In this document: piece after piece, positions 53,115 through 61,688 of the stretch
How the letters are laid out: every line of letters starts with the position of its first letter
Position numbering within the stretch: the stretch's first letter is position 1
Assembly (NCBI GenBank): GCA_050157065.1
Contig: CP189573.1
Length of the DNA: 64,000 nucleotides
Strand: one strand, 5' to 3'
Source of the DNA: Avipropionibacterium sp050157065
Lineage (GTDB): Bacteria; Actinomycetota; Actinomycetes; Propionibacteriales; Propionibacteriaceae
Position numbers and translations under genes: made by a program
The notes under the pieces: generated by a model
Databases searched by the model: none
What the model saw: the letters and a program-made list of their open reading frames with translations, nothing else
What the model was told of the DNA's origin: nothing

Positions 53115-54349
53115 TGGGGACGTCCCAGCCGGTCGTGGCCCGACCCCGCCGGGCCGTCGGCCTGCTGGCGGTCACCCAGTTTCTGCTCGAGGTGCAGTTC
53201 TGGTTCCCGCTGTGGCTGATCTTCCTGCTGCACCTGGGCTTTGACCTGACGACGGCCGTCCTCGCCGACGGGGTGTTCCGCCTGGTGTCGGTGCTGGCGG
53301 AGATCCCGATGGGGCTGTTGGCCGACCGGATGGGCCGCAAGGCGAGCTACCTGTTGATCACCGGACTCAGCGCGGTGACCTTCGCCGGGATCGCCATGAT
53401 CAACTCCACCTGGCAGTTGTTCGGGATGTGGATCGTGTGGGGCGTGCTGTGGGCCCTCAACTCCGGTGCGGCCACCACGTACGCGTACGAGCTGTCACAG
53501 CAGTTGGGGCCGAAGCAGGGACCGCGCGGCTTCGCGGTGATCAAGGGTGCCGGCCAGGCCGCGGTGCTGGTGTCGCTGGTCACCGCGGGCCTGCTGTACG
53601 GCGTCGATCCGGCGCTGCCGTTCTGGCTCACCGCCGCGATGGCGGTGCTGGCAGGGCTGCTCGCCCTCGGGCTGCCCGACGTGCCGCGGGTCGGCCCGCC
53701 GGCCAGTCTGCGCCAGGTTCTTGCCGACATCCGGGCTGCACTGGCCGGACGTGCCACCCGTTCGGTGATGGCGGTGGCGGCATTGTTCATGTTCTACGGC
53801 TGGAGCGTCCGGATCCTGTTCCAGCCGTTGGCCCTCGACCTCGAGCTGACCCCGGAGCAGACCGGCTGGATGTACGCCGGGGTCGCCGCGGTCGGGATCG
53901 TCGCCAGTCTGGCCACCGGGTGGGTCCGACCGACCCATCGGCGACTGGTGATCGGTGGCGGCATGATCATCACGGTGGTGGCGGCGGCCCTCACGTTCTG
54001 GTGGTCGTGGCTGGGACCCGTTGCGTGGTTGCCGATGCTGAGCCTGGCCTGGGCCGCCGGGTGGACGACCCTGGAGCTCGAACTGTCGGGCCGGACCCGG
54101 CCGGCGATCCGGGCGACCGTACTGTCCCTGGTCGCCAGCGTCGCCGGTGTCGGCATCGCCGTGGCCCGGCCCGGCCTCGGGGCATTGGCCGACCGCACCA
54201 GCAGCGCGATGGCGTACGGGGGCTGGGCGGCCGTCGGGGTGATCGTGGTGGTGGTCTTCGTCGTCCTGCTCCGCCGGATGGGTGACCACCCGATGCCCGC
54301 GGTCTCCGATGACCGGGACGCGGGCATCTCGGGTCAGTCGGCCGACTGA
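53114..54349 (+). CDS. MFS transporter
   Basis: About 411 aa with twelve predicted hydrophobic segments. The cytoplasmic signature between helices 2 and 3 reads GLLADRMGRKASYLL, the MFS motif A (G-x-L-a-D-r-x-G-r-k). Helix 1 includes LLAVTQFLLEVQFWFPLWLI. Substrate cannot be assigned; an efflux role is typical for this subgroup. ATG 53114 overlaps the preceding stop by one base (GTG 53111 is also possible). Its 3' end overlaps the convergent WYL gene by 16 bp. Confidence 0.9.
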   Translation: MGTSQPVVARPRRAVGLLAVTQFLLEVQFWFPLWLIFLLHLGFDLTTAVLADGVFRLVSVLAEIPMGLLADRMGRKASYLLITGLSAVTFAGIAMINSTWQLFGMWIVWGVLWALNSGAATTYAYELSQQLGPKQGPRGFAVIKGAGQAAVLVSLVTAGLLYGVDPALPFWLTAAMAVLAGLLALGLPDVPRVGPPASLRQVLADIRAALAGRATRSVMAVAALFMFYGWSVRILFQPLALDLELTPEQTGWMYAGVAAVGIVASLATGWVRPTHRRLVIGGGMIITVVAAALTFWWSWLGPVAWLPMLSLAWAAGWTTLELELSGRTRPAIRATVLSLVASVAGVGIAVARPGLGALADRTSSAMAYGGWAAVGVIVVVVFVVLLRRMGDHPMPAVSDDRDAGISGQSAD

Positions 54350-55314
54350 GTCGTCGATCCCCGTCGTACCGCGTCGCTGAACCGGTCGGACCACTCGCCC
54401 AACAACTCGGTGAGCTCGGGCGGCGCGTGCACGGTGAACCCGTAGCCGGTGCCGGCGATCCCGAACAGCACCCACTTGACCTCGTCGGTCTCGGCCCGGA
54501 ACTCACAGCTCGTGGCGGTCAGCTCGGTCACCTCGCCATACCGACCGAGCTGCTGCCGTACGGCGTCGGCGGGCCCGTCGAGGTGGACGATCGCGGTCAC
54601 CTGGTGGACGTCGCGGCCGCGCAACCCCTGCCGGACGTACTCGACCGGACCGCCGGGCACCTCCTTGGGCCGGAAGTTGATCAAGGTCGTCTCGGGGTCG
54701 GTGATCCGGTCGAGTCGGAAGCTGCGCCAGTCGTGGCGTTCGAGGTCCCAGGCGACCAGGTACCAGCGGCGGCCGATCGGCACCAGGTGGTGGGGCTCGA
54801 CGCGCCGGGAGGTGACCGCCCCCTCGCGGGCGGTGTAGCCGAAGTGCAGCCGTACCGAATCACGGCAGGCCTGCGCGATGGTGGTGAGCAGGTCGGTGTC
54901 GAGGGCCGGCGCCTCTCCCCAGGTCGGTGCTGTCGTCGCGTGCCGTACGGCGTCGGCCCGCTTGCGGAGCGGCTTGGGCAGCACCTGCATCACCTTGGCC
55001 AGCGCCCGCACCGGCGCATCGTTCAGCGCTGCGGCGGCACCCTGGGCCGCGGCACGGAGGGCGACGACGATCGCGACCGCCTCCTCGGCGTCGACCACCA
55101 GCGGCGGCATCGTCGCTCCCGGCGCCAACTGGTAGCCGCCGTCGGTGCCGCGGTTGGAGCGGACCGGGTAACCGAGCTCACGGAGCCGCTCGATGTCGCG
55201 TCGCAAGGTCCGGTCGGTGACGCCGAGTCGTTCCGCCAGCTCCGCCCCCGGCCAGAACCGGTGGGTCTGCAACAGCGTCAGCAGCCGGAGCGTCCGCGAG
55301 CTCGTGTTGGCCAT
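54334..55314 (-). CDS. WYL-domain transcriptional regulator (YafY/PafC-like)
   Basis: The 326-aa protein has an N-terminal HTH_11/DeoR-like wing (LRLLTLLQTHRFWPGAELAE, LGVTDRTLRRDIERLRELGY) and a WYL domain with RRVEPHHLVPIGRRWYLVAW, the WYL motif being WYLVAWDLERHDWRSFRLDR. A C-terminal WCX-like region follows (IVHLDGPADAVRQQLGRYGE). WYL domains sense ligands or nucleic acid. It may control the convergent MFS or the downstream Gfo/Idh/MocA gene; this is inference from proximity. Confidence 0.93.
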   Translation of the reverse strand: MANTSSRTLRLLTLLQTHRFWPGAELAERLGVTDRTLRRDIERLRELGYPVRSNRGTDGGYQLAPGATMPPLVVDAEEAVAIVVALRAAAQGAAAALNDAPVRALAKVMQVLPKPLRKRADAVRHATTAPTWGEAPALDTDLLTTIAQACRDSVRLHFGYTAREGAVTSRRVEPHHLVPIGRRWYLVAWDLERHDWRSFRLDRITDPETTLINFRPKEVPGGPVEYVRQGLRGRDVHQVTAIVHLDGPADAVRQQLGRYGEVTELTATSCEFRAETDEVKWVLFGIAGTGYGFTVHAPPELTELLGEWSDRFSDAVRRGSTTQSAD

Positions 55315-55400
55315 GGGCCAACCCTGCCACCTTCAGCGGTCAGATTCTGTCCGCTTTACTCGTCCGAGTGTTGGGTGCTGGGTGCAGATCGTGCGCGTGG

Positions 55401-56402
55401 TCAGCCGGGCAACACCGTCTCGTCCTCGTGGTGCAAGACCCCCAGCTGGCCGGTCGCCTCCTCGAGCAGCCGCTGCACCGCCAGCGTGTCGGCGAGCGGC
55501 ATCACCGGCGACTCGGTCAACCCCTCGGCCAGGCAGCCGTGCACCTCGTCGAACTCGTGCGCGTACCCGACACCCCGGGCCGGTAGGTGGAACTCCTCGG
55601 TGCTGCCGTCGCGGCGGGTGAGCACCATGTCGGCCGGGTGGTGGAACCGGGGCAGGACGTCGAGCCGCCCCTGGTCGCCGACCACCCGTGCGCCGCCCGG
55701 CAGCGGGTACGCGATGGAGGCCTGCAACAGCGCAGCCCGGCCGTCGTCGTACGAGAACAGCAGGGCAGCCTGCTCGTCGACGCCGGTCCGTGCCTGCCGG
55801 CCCGAGGCGTGGACGGCGTCCGGTGGGCCCAGCAGCCACTGGGCCAGGGAGACCGGATAGACCCCGACGTCGAGCAGTGCCCCGCCGCCCTGCGCCGGAT
55901 CGAACAACCGGTCGGTCGGGTCGAACGGCTTGTCGACCCCGAGATCGGCCGAGACCTGCCGCACCTCCCCGAGGGCACCGTCGGCGATCAGCTCACGGGC
56001 CTTCACCCAGATCGGCTGGAAGCGGGTCCACATCGCCTCCATCACGAACACCCCGGCCGCCCGGGCTGCTGCGACCAGCCGGTCGGCCCCGGCCACCGTC
56101 GCGGTGAACGTCTTCTCGACCAGCAGGGGCTTGCCCGCGGCAATCCCGGCCAGCGCCAGCTGCAGGTGCTGTGGGTGCGGGGTGGCGATGTAGAGCGCAT
56201 CGACCTGGGGGTCGGCGATCAGGTCGGCGTACGAGCCGTGCGCGTTCGGGATGCCGTGCTTGTCGGCGAAGGCCCGCGCCCGGTCGAGGCTCCGCGAACC
56301 GACCGCCCGAAGCTCACCGCCGGGCACGTTGTCGAAATCGCCCGCCACGTTGTCGGCGATCCGGCCGGGCCCCAGGACTCCCCATCGGATGGTTTCGCTC
56401 AT
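55401..56402 (-). CDS. Gfo/Idh/MocA-family oxidoreductase
   Basis: The 333-aa protein has the Rossmann start IRWGVLGPGRIADNVAGDFD, the family's EKTFT motif (GKPLLVEKTFTATVAGADRL), and substrate-domain segments VMEAMWTRFQPIWVKARELI and GGALLDVGVYPVSLAQWLLG with DVGVYP. It is an NAD(P)-dependent dehydrogenase of sugars or related polyols. ATG 56402 follows TAGGGT by seven bases, so it is probably leaderless. It is divergent from lysC with the third inverted-end element between. Confidence 0.93.
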   Translation of the reverse strand: MSETIRWGVLGPGRIADNVAGDFDNVPGGELRAVGSRSLDRARAFADKHGIPNAHGSYADLIADPQVDALYIATPHPQHLQLALAGIAAGKPLLVEKTFTATVAGADRLVAAARAAGVFVMEAMWTRFQPIWVKARELIADGALGEVRQVSADLGVDKPFDPTDRLFDPAQGGGALLDVGVYPVSLAQWLLGPPDAVHASGRQARTGVDEQAALLFSYDDGRAALLQASIAYPLPGGARVVGDQGRLDVLPRFHHPADMVLTRRDGSTEEFHLPARGVGYAHEFDEVHGCLAEGLTESPVMPLADTLAVQRLLEEATGQLGVLHHEDETVLPG

Positions 56403-56471
56403 GGCCACGACCCTACGGTCACCGGCGGTGCCGCCACCACGGGGCGCCCGCCGTCGCCGGCTGCTCGGCAG

Positions 56472-56566
56472 CTTTCCGCAAACCGACCGGTCGACGGTGA
56501 AGAAGCCGTGCTGCCCCGCGGGCAGGCCGCCCACCCGAAACCGCCGACCGGTCACTTTTCGGAATC
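56472..56566. repeat. Inverted-end intergenic element, copy C
   Basis: The left end TTTCCGCAAACCGACCGGTC begins at 56473; the right end CCGACCGGTCACTTTTCGGA lies at 56544-56563 in inverted orientation. It lies in the divergent gap between the Gfo/Idh/MocA gene and lysC, upstream of both, so it cannot be only a terminator. Confidence 0.82.
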
Positions 56567-56673
56567 CGGGGCAGTAGCGCCCTGACCACGGCGCTCGCGG
56601 GCCGACCGATCGGTGGGTTGGTCGGACCGTTAGAGTGGTCGGCGCCGTCAGCAAGGGTTTGGAAGGGGAACGC

Positions 56674-57936
56674 GTGGGACGCGTTGTACAGAAGTACGGG
56701 GGGTCGTCGGTCGCCGACGCCGAGAGCATCAAGCGGGTTGCTCGGCGGGTGGTCGCCACCAGGCAGGAGGGCCACGAGGTCGTCGTGGTGATCTCCGCCA
56801 TGGGCGACACCACCGACGAACTGCTCGACCTCGCCTACCAGGTGACGCCGCAGCCGCCGGCCCGCGAGCTCGACATGTTGCTCACCACCGGTGAGCGGCA
56901 GAGCGCCGCGCTGCTCGCGATGGCGATCGCCGACCTCGGACACACCGCGCGGTCCTTCACCGGGTCGCAGGCCGGCGTGATCACCACCGGCACGCACGGC
57001 AACGCCCGGATCATGAAGATCACCCCCGGCCGCATCGAGAGTGCGGTCGCCGAGGGCGACATCGGCATCGTCGCCGGGTTCCAGGGCGTCAGCGAGGACA
57101 CCAAGGACATCACCACGATCGGTCGTGGTGGCTCCGACACCAGCGCGGTGGCGCTGGCCGCCGCACTGAAGGCCGACTACTGCGAGATCTACTCCGACGT
57201 GGACGGCGTCTTCACCGCCGACCCGCGGATCGTGCCGGCAGCCCGGCAGATCCCGGAGATCTCGTACGAGGAAATGCTCGAGATGGCCGCATGCGGGTCG
57301 AAGATCCTGCACCTGCGCTGTGTCGAGTACGCCCGCCGCGAGAACATGCCCATCCACGTCCGCTCGTCCTTCTCGACCAAGGACGGCACGTGGGTCAAGG
57401 ATCTGGAGGACATCACCATGGAACAGGCCATCATCTCCGGCATCGCCCAGGATCGCGGCGAGGCCAAGATCACCCTCGTCGGCGTCCCCGACAAGATCGG
57501 TGAGGCCGCGACGATCTTCGAGGCGCTGGCCGGGGCCGAGATCAACATCGACATGATCGTGCAGAACGTGTCGCAGGTCTCCACCTCGCGCACCGACATC
57601 TCATTCACCCTGCCGAAGGCCGACGGGCAGAGCGCGGTGCAGAAGCTGCAGGAGATCCAGGCCGAGGTCGACTTCTCCGACATCCTGTACGACGACCAGA
57701 TCGGCAAGGTCTCGGTGATCGGCGTCGGGATGCGTTCCCACCCGGGCGTCACCGCGAAGTTCTTCTCCGCGTTGGCGAAGGAGGGGGTCAACATCGAGAT
57801 GATCTCCACCTCCGAGATCCGGATCTCGGTCGTCGTGAACGAGGACGACGTCGACCGGGCCGTCCGGGCCGGGCACACCGCCTTCGGTCTGGACGCCGAC
57901 GGCGAGGCCGTCGTGTATGCCGGGACCGGGCGCTGA
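56674..57936 (+). CDS. lysC: Aspartate kinase, alpha subunit/full length
   Basis: The 420-aa enzyme phosphorylates aspartate in the Lys/Thr/Met pathway. The kinase domain begins RVVQKYGGSSVADAESIKRV and has ITTIGRGGSDTSAVALAAAL and IYSDVDGVFTADPRIVPAAR. Two C-terminal ACT domains (LVGVPDKIGEAATIFEALAG, VIGVGMRSHPGVTAKFFSAL) mediate feedback. GTG 56674 has GGAAGGGG upstream. In many Actinobacteria asd follows; here it does not, so the operon has been split. Confidence 0.95.
   Translation: MGRVVQKYGGSSVADAESIKRVARRVVATRQEGHEVVVVISAMGDTTDELLDLAYQVTPQPPARELDMLLTTGERQSAALLAMAIADLGHTARSFTGSQAGVITTGTHGNARIMKITPGRIESAVAEGDIGIVAGFQGVSEDTKDITTIGRGGSDTSAVALAAALKADYCEIYSDVDGVFTADPRIVPAARQIPEISYEEMLEMAACGSKILHLRCVEYARRENMPIHVRSSFSTKDGTWVKDLEDITMEQAIISGIAQDRGEAKITLVGVPDKIGEAATIFEALAGAEINIDMIVQNVSQVSTSRTDISFTLPKADGQSAVQKLQEIQAEVDFSDILYDDQIGKVSVIGVGMRSHPGVTAKFFSALAKEGVNIEMISTSEIRISVVVNEDDVDRAVRAGHTAFGLDADGEAVVYAGTGR
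57418..57936 (+). CDS. lysC: Aspartate kinase beta subunit, internal in-frame start
   Basis: ATG 57418 within lysC is preceded by GGAGG (57405-57409) with 8-nt spacing and begins MEQAIISGIAQDRGEAKITL, exactly at the start of the regulatory ACT half. This matches the alpha2-beta2 aspartokinases of Corynebacterium and Bacillus, in which a separate beta peptide is translated from inside the gene. The product would be 172 aa. Confidence 0.6.
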   Translation: MEQAIISGIAQDRGEAKITLVGVPDKIGEAATIFEALAGAEINIDMIVQNVSQVSTSRTDISFTLPKADGQSAVQKLQEIQAEVDFSDILYDDQIGKVSVIGVGMRSHPGVTAKFFSALAKEGVNIEMISTSEIRISVVVNEDDVDRAVRAGHTAFGLDADGEAVVYAGTGR

Positions 57937-58040
57937 ATCGGGACGACACCGGGCCTTCGGGTACGGCCGGTAACTGATCGGTCCCGTAGGGGCCGGTCTC
58001 CCGCTAACGTTGGGCTGACCGCAAGCGGCGAGGAGCGCCC

Positions 58041-58352
58041 ATGATCGTGTTGTCCTTGCTCACCCCCGTCATCGCTTGGGTGGCTGCCGGACTGGCGATC
58101 GGGCTGATGACCCGCGGGCGGACCCGGTTGTTCGGTCTGATCGGCGTGGGTGTCATGCTGGTCGGCGGTCTGGTGAACGGCGCCTACCTGATCACCCTGA
58201 ACAGCACGACCTTCGGCAGTCCGGCACACATCCTCAGTCAGGTCTTCTCGTCGCTGATCTCGCTGGTCGGGCCGGTGCTGTTGCTGGTCGGGGCCGCAGT
58301 CGGTTCGCGCGGGGGGCGGGGCGGTTCGTACGGGCCCGGGGGGCGGGCATGA
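58041..58352 (+). CDS. Small membrane protein (103 aa)
   Basis: ATG 58041 follows GAGGAG. Three hydrophobic segments (LSLLTPVIAWVAAGLAIGLM; RLFGLIGVGVMLVGGLVNGA; LISLVGPVLLLVGAAVGSRG) precede a short Gly-rich basic end. No family is recognised. It overlaps the following membrane gene as ATGA, so the two are probably one functional unit. Confidence 0.7.
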   Translation: MIVLSLLTPVIAWVAAGLAIGLMTRGRTRLFGLIGVGVMLVGGLVNGAYLITLNSTTFGSPAHILSQVFSSLISLVGPVLLLVGAAVGSRGGRGGSYGPGGRA

Positions 58353-58765
58353 GCATGAGCCTGAACTTCCTGCTGTTCCAGTTGCCCTTCCTGGTCTTCC
58401 CCCTCGCCCTGCTCGTGGCGTCGATCCTGGCCGTCAAGGGCTCGGGCAGGTGGCTGTTGGCCGGCGGGTTCGCCGTACATCTCATCGCAGGAACCCTGAC
58501 CACCTTCGTCCCCTTCCTCGAGCTCGCACCTCCTCAGATCGGCCTCGTCTACAGCGGGTTGGCAGTCTTCCGAGCCGTCGGTTGGGCACTGGTCGTCGCC
58601 GGGGTCATCGTCGCCTTCCGCCACGGCAATCGCGCTGAGCAGTCGGCGGCGGGATCCCCGGCCTGGCAGGTCCCGGGTGTGCCCCCGCAGGGGACGCCGC
58701 CGCCCGTGCCGCCCAGGGGCCAACATCCCGGACCCGGGGGCGGCGGTCATCACCCCGGCTGGTGA
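58349..58765 (+). CDS. Small membrane protein with Pro/Gly-rich tail (138 aa)
   Basis: Three to four hydrophobic segments (LLFQLPFLVFPLALLVASIL; WLLAGGFAVHLIAGTLTTFV; AVGWALVVAGVIVAFRHG) are followed by a disordered tail QVPGVPPQGTPPPVPPRGQH and PGPGGGGHHPGW. Neither domain is recognisable. The start overlaps the previous stop by 4 nt. It precedes the peptide-transport operon but has its own long gap behind it. Confidence 0.68.
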   Translation: MSMSLNFLLFQLPFLVFPLALLVASILAVKGSGRWLLAGGFAVHLIAGTLTTFVPFLELAPPQIGLVYSGLAVFRAVGWALVVAGVIVAFRHGNRAEQSAAGSPAWQVPGVPPQGTPPPVPPRGQHPGPGGGGHHPGW

Positions 58766-58821
58766 CCCTGTGGGCGAGGACACGACTAGGTCACACTTCG
58801 CCGGGCCGGATGTCGCGGGCA

Positions 58822-58851
58822 TTGACGTGTCGAAGACCCCGCGGTTAATCT
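58822..58851 (+). promoter_or_regulatory. Promoter of the peptide ABC importer operon, with leader hairpins
   Basis: TTGACG (58822-58827) and TTAATC/TAATCT (58845-58851) are 17-18 bp apart, a good sigma70-type promoter. The roughly 95-nt leader begins with a perfect hairpin GGCGGTT-GGT-AACCGCC (58866-58882) followed by AAAAACAA, and a second, GGCACG-CGGG-CGTGCC (58921-58936), just before the ribosome site. The first hairpin followed by an A-rich stretch on this strand is not a terminator. Confidence 0.6.
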
Positions 58852-58949
58852 GTGCCAGCATTGGGGGCGGTTGGTAACCGCCAAAAACAATAGGCCTCAA
58901 ACCGCAAGCTCGGTTGGCCAGGCACGCGGGCGTGCCGGAGAGGGAAGAC

Positions 58950-60695
58950 ATGACCACGAGAAGGCGACTGCTCCAGTTCAGCGGCCTGGCCGCCGCGGCG
59001 ATCTTTGCCGGTGGTACGGCCAGTTGCGGCTTCGAAGGTGGCGGCGGCGACGGTGGCGGCGGCGCCACCGACGAGATCGCGATCCTCGGCCCGGAGCTCC
59101 CCACCCTCGACCCGCAGGTCATCAGCAACGGTATGTGGATGGTCGTCCGCGCCCTGCTCGAGCCCCTCGTCGTGCAGAACAACGAAGGCACCGACGTGGA
59201 GCCCGGTGCCGCCGAGTCGTGGGAGATGTCGGACGACGGCCTCACCTACACCTTCACCCTGCGTGAGCTGAAGTGGTCCGACGGCAGCCCGCTGACCTCG
59301 GAGGACTTCAACAAGACCTACGAACGGCTGCTCTCGCCCAGCTCGGCCGGCGCCGGCGTGACGCTGGGCGCGAACTCGTACGTCACCAGCATGAACATCA
59401 AGAACGCCATCCCGTTCCAGGGCGGTGTGATCACCGACTGGAACGAGGTCGGGGTCAAGACGCCGGACGAGAAGACCGTGGAGTTCACCCTCGAGGCGCC
59501 GAACGCCGGCTTCCTGATGGGCCTGACCCACGCCTCGATGTGTCCGATGCCGATGAAGGTGGTGGAGGAGCACGAGGCGGAGTGGGAACTGCCGGAGAAC
59601 ATCGTCACCAACGGTCCGTTCAAGATGACCGCGACGCAGCCCAACGTCAGCATGACGCTGGAGAAGAACGAGGAGTACTGGGACGCCGGCGCCGTCGCGC
59701 TCAACAAGATCAACTACAAGATCAACGCCGGTGCCGAGGTCACCATCGTGCCGTTCGAGAACGGTGAGGTCGACATCATGGGCGTCGGTGACCCGGCGAC
59801 CCTGCTGCGGTTCGAGCAGGAGCCGGCGCTGCAGGGACAGCTGAAGAGCGCCCAGCCCGGCTCGATCTACTACTTGGCGCTGATGCACTCGCAGAATGAC
59901 CTCCTCGGCTCCGACATCCGGATCCGCGAGGCCCTGTCGCTGGGCATGGGGCGCGACATCGTCGCCCAGTCGCAGCCCAAGATCACCGCGACCACCTCGC
60001 TGGTGCCGCAGTCGGTGAAGGGCTGGGAGGAATCGGTGGGTGTCGCCGAGGACCTCGAGAAGGCCAAGCAGCTGCTCTCCGACGCCGGCTACCCCGGCGG
60101 CAAGGGGCTGCCGCCGATCACCATCCTCAACGGTGGCAACACCTCGCCGGTGATCCAGACGATCATGTCGAACTGGACCGAGAACCTCGGCATCCAGGTG
60201 AAGAACGACGCGGTGGAGTCGGGCGTCTACGTGCAGAAGCGGATGGCCCTCAACCCGGCGGACTACATCGGGTTCTACTTCGGCAGCTTCGCCGCCGAGC
60301 TGAACTGGGCCAAGTGGGTCGCCTCGTTGTGGTCGCCCACCTTCACCAAGCCGTTCTCGCTGAACCCGACCGACTACCAGGAGTACCTGGACCTGCAGCA
60401 GAACAAGGATCTCTCGCCGGCCGAACTGACCGCGCAGTTGAAGGAGATCGCCGACACCAAGTGCTCTGCGGAGGTCAAGGAGTTCGACCGGTTGACCACC
60501 GAGGCCATGTCGGTGGTCGACCCGGACGCGTCGACCGAGGCGTTCAAGACGGCCGCACTCGCGCGGGAGAAGTGCTTCATCTTCCTCCCGATCGCCCAGG
60601 CCGGGTACCACTTCGCCGTCAACAAGCGCATCACCGGGTTCCACCCGCGGCCGACCGGCGACCAGTTCTACTACAAGACCCTCGGGGTCGAGTAA
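58950..60695 (+). CDS. Peptide/dipeptide ABC transporter substrate-binding lipoprotein
   Basis: The 581-aa protein has a combined Tat/lipoprotein leader (TTRRRLLQFSGLAAAAIFAG, lipobox GGTASC) and an SBP_bac_5 fold: TLDPQVISNGMWMVVRALLE, LTYTFTLRELKWSDGSPLTS, VTNGPFKMTATQPNVSMTLE and YWDAGAVALNKINYKI. It is anchored outside the membrane and delivers peptides or similar solutes to the permease encoded next. It begins the operon at ATG 58950. The substrate class is known only from family. Confidence 0.93.
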   Translation: MTTRRRLLQFSGLAAAAIFAGGTASCGFEGGGGDGGGGATDEIAILGPELPTLDPQVISNGMWMVVRALLEPLVVQNNEGTDVEPGAAESWEMSDDGLTYTFTLRELKWSDGSPLTSEDFNKTYERLLSPSSAGAGVTLGANSYVTSMNIKNAIPFQGGVITDWNEVGVKTPDEKTVEFTLEAPNAGFLMGLTHASMCPMPMKVVEEHEAEWELPENIVTNGPFKMTATQPNVSMTLEKNEEYWDAGAVALNKINYKINAGAEVTIVPFENGEVDIMGVGDPATLLRFEQEPALQGQLKSAQPGSIYYLALMHSQNDLLGSDIRIREALSLGMGRDIVAQSQPKITATTSLVPQSVKGWEESVGVAEDLEKAKQLLSDAGYPGGKGLPPITILNGGNTSPVIQTIMSNWTENLGIQVKNDAVESGVYVQKRMALNPADYIGFYFGSFAAELNWAKWVASLWSPTFTKPFSLNPTDYQEYLDLQQNKDLSPAELTAQLKEIADTKCSAEVKEFDRLTTEAMSVVDPDASTEAFKTAALAREKCFIFLPIAQAGYHFAVNKRITGFHPRPTGDQFYYKTLGVE

Positions 60696-61688
60696 GTGGC
60701 AACACGCAACACCCCGTCCGCGGCCGGGGGCATTGCCCTCTTCGCGGTGAAGCGGCTGGCGCGTGCCATCGTCACGCTGGCACTGGTGTCGTTGATGACG
60801 TTCGGGTTGCTCCAGGCGGCGCCGGGCGACTTCACCGACCTGTCGGCCGTCACCAGTGGTGCGACGATGACCGCCCAGGGGCAGCGTGCGGAGGTGATGT
60901 CCAGCTTCTCGCAGCGGTACGGGCCGGAGATCCCTGCCTGGCAGCAGTACCTGATCTTCATGCGGGGTGCCGTCACCTGGGACATGGGGCCCTCGTACAA
61001 GTACCCCTCGCGTCAGGTGCAGGACATCATCGCCGAGGCGTTCCCGGTGTCGGCCACGTTGGCCGTGCTGGCCGTGGTGCTGTCGCTGCTGGTGGCCGTG
61101 CCGATCGGTGTCATCTCGGCCCGTCGTCGCAACGGCTGGCTGGACAACACACTGATGTTCCTGGTCACCGCCCTGCACAGCGTGCCGAACTACCTGTTGG
61201 GTGCGTTCTTGATCATCATCCTGGTCGGTGGTCTGCACCTGTTGCCCTCGGGCGGCTGGTCAGGACCCGAGAACATGATCATGCCGGTGATCGCGCTGGC
61301 GATGGGACCGATGGCGATGTTGGCCAGGTACGTCCGGTCGTCGGTGATCGAAACCCTGCGGGAGGACTACGTCACCACGGCGGTCGCCAAGGGCGGCCCC
61401 AGCGGGATCGTGATGTCGCGGCACGTGTTGCGCAACTCCCTGATCCCGCTCGTCACCGTGGTCGGACCGATCATGGCAGGCCTGATGTCGGGCACGGTGT
61501 TCATCGAGACGCTGTTCCGCATCCCCGGTCTGGGCACGTACTTCACCGGCGCGGCCACCAGTCGTGACATGCCGTTGCTGATGGGCACCACGCTGTTCTT
61601 CGCAGCCCTGCTCGTGCTCACCAATGTGCTGGTCGACCTGAGCTACGGCCTGCTGGACCCGCGCACGCGAATGGGAGCCACCTCATGA
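60696..61688 (+). CDS. ABC transporter permease, DppB type
   Basis: The 330-aa protein has an N-terminal TM helix (LARAIVTLALVSLMTFGLLQ), the DppB-like periplasmic loop, and a BPD_transp_1 domain with the EAA loop LREDYVTTAVAKGGPSGIVM. The GTG start follows the binding-protein stop directly (TAA GTG), and its end overlaps the next gene by ATGA. Confidence 0.92.
   Translation: MATRNTPSAAGGIALFAVKRLARAIVTLALVSLMTFGLLQAAPGDFTDLSAVTSGATMTAQGQRAEVMSSFSQRYGPEIPAWQQYLIFMRGAVTWDMGPSYKYPSRQVQDIIAEAFPVSATLAVLAVVLSLLVAVPIGVISARRRNGWLDNTLMFLVTALHSVPNYLLGAFLIIILVGGLHLLPSGGWSGPENMIMPVIALAMGPMAMLARYVRSSVIETLREDYVTTAVAKGGPSGIVMSRHVLRNSLIPLVTVVGPIMAGLMSGTVFIETLFRIPGLGTYFTGAATSRDMPLLMGTTLFFAALLVLTNVLVDLSYGLLDPRTRMGATS

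Noticed and set aside
58866..58882. Terminator or attenuator in the peptide-transporter leader
   Set aside because: The hairpin is followed by A-rich, not T-rich, sequence on the transcribed strand and lies only about ten bases from the predicted transcript start.
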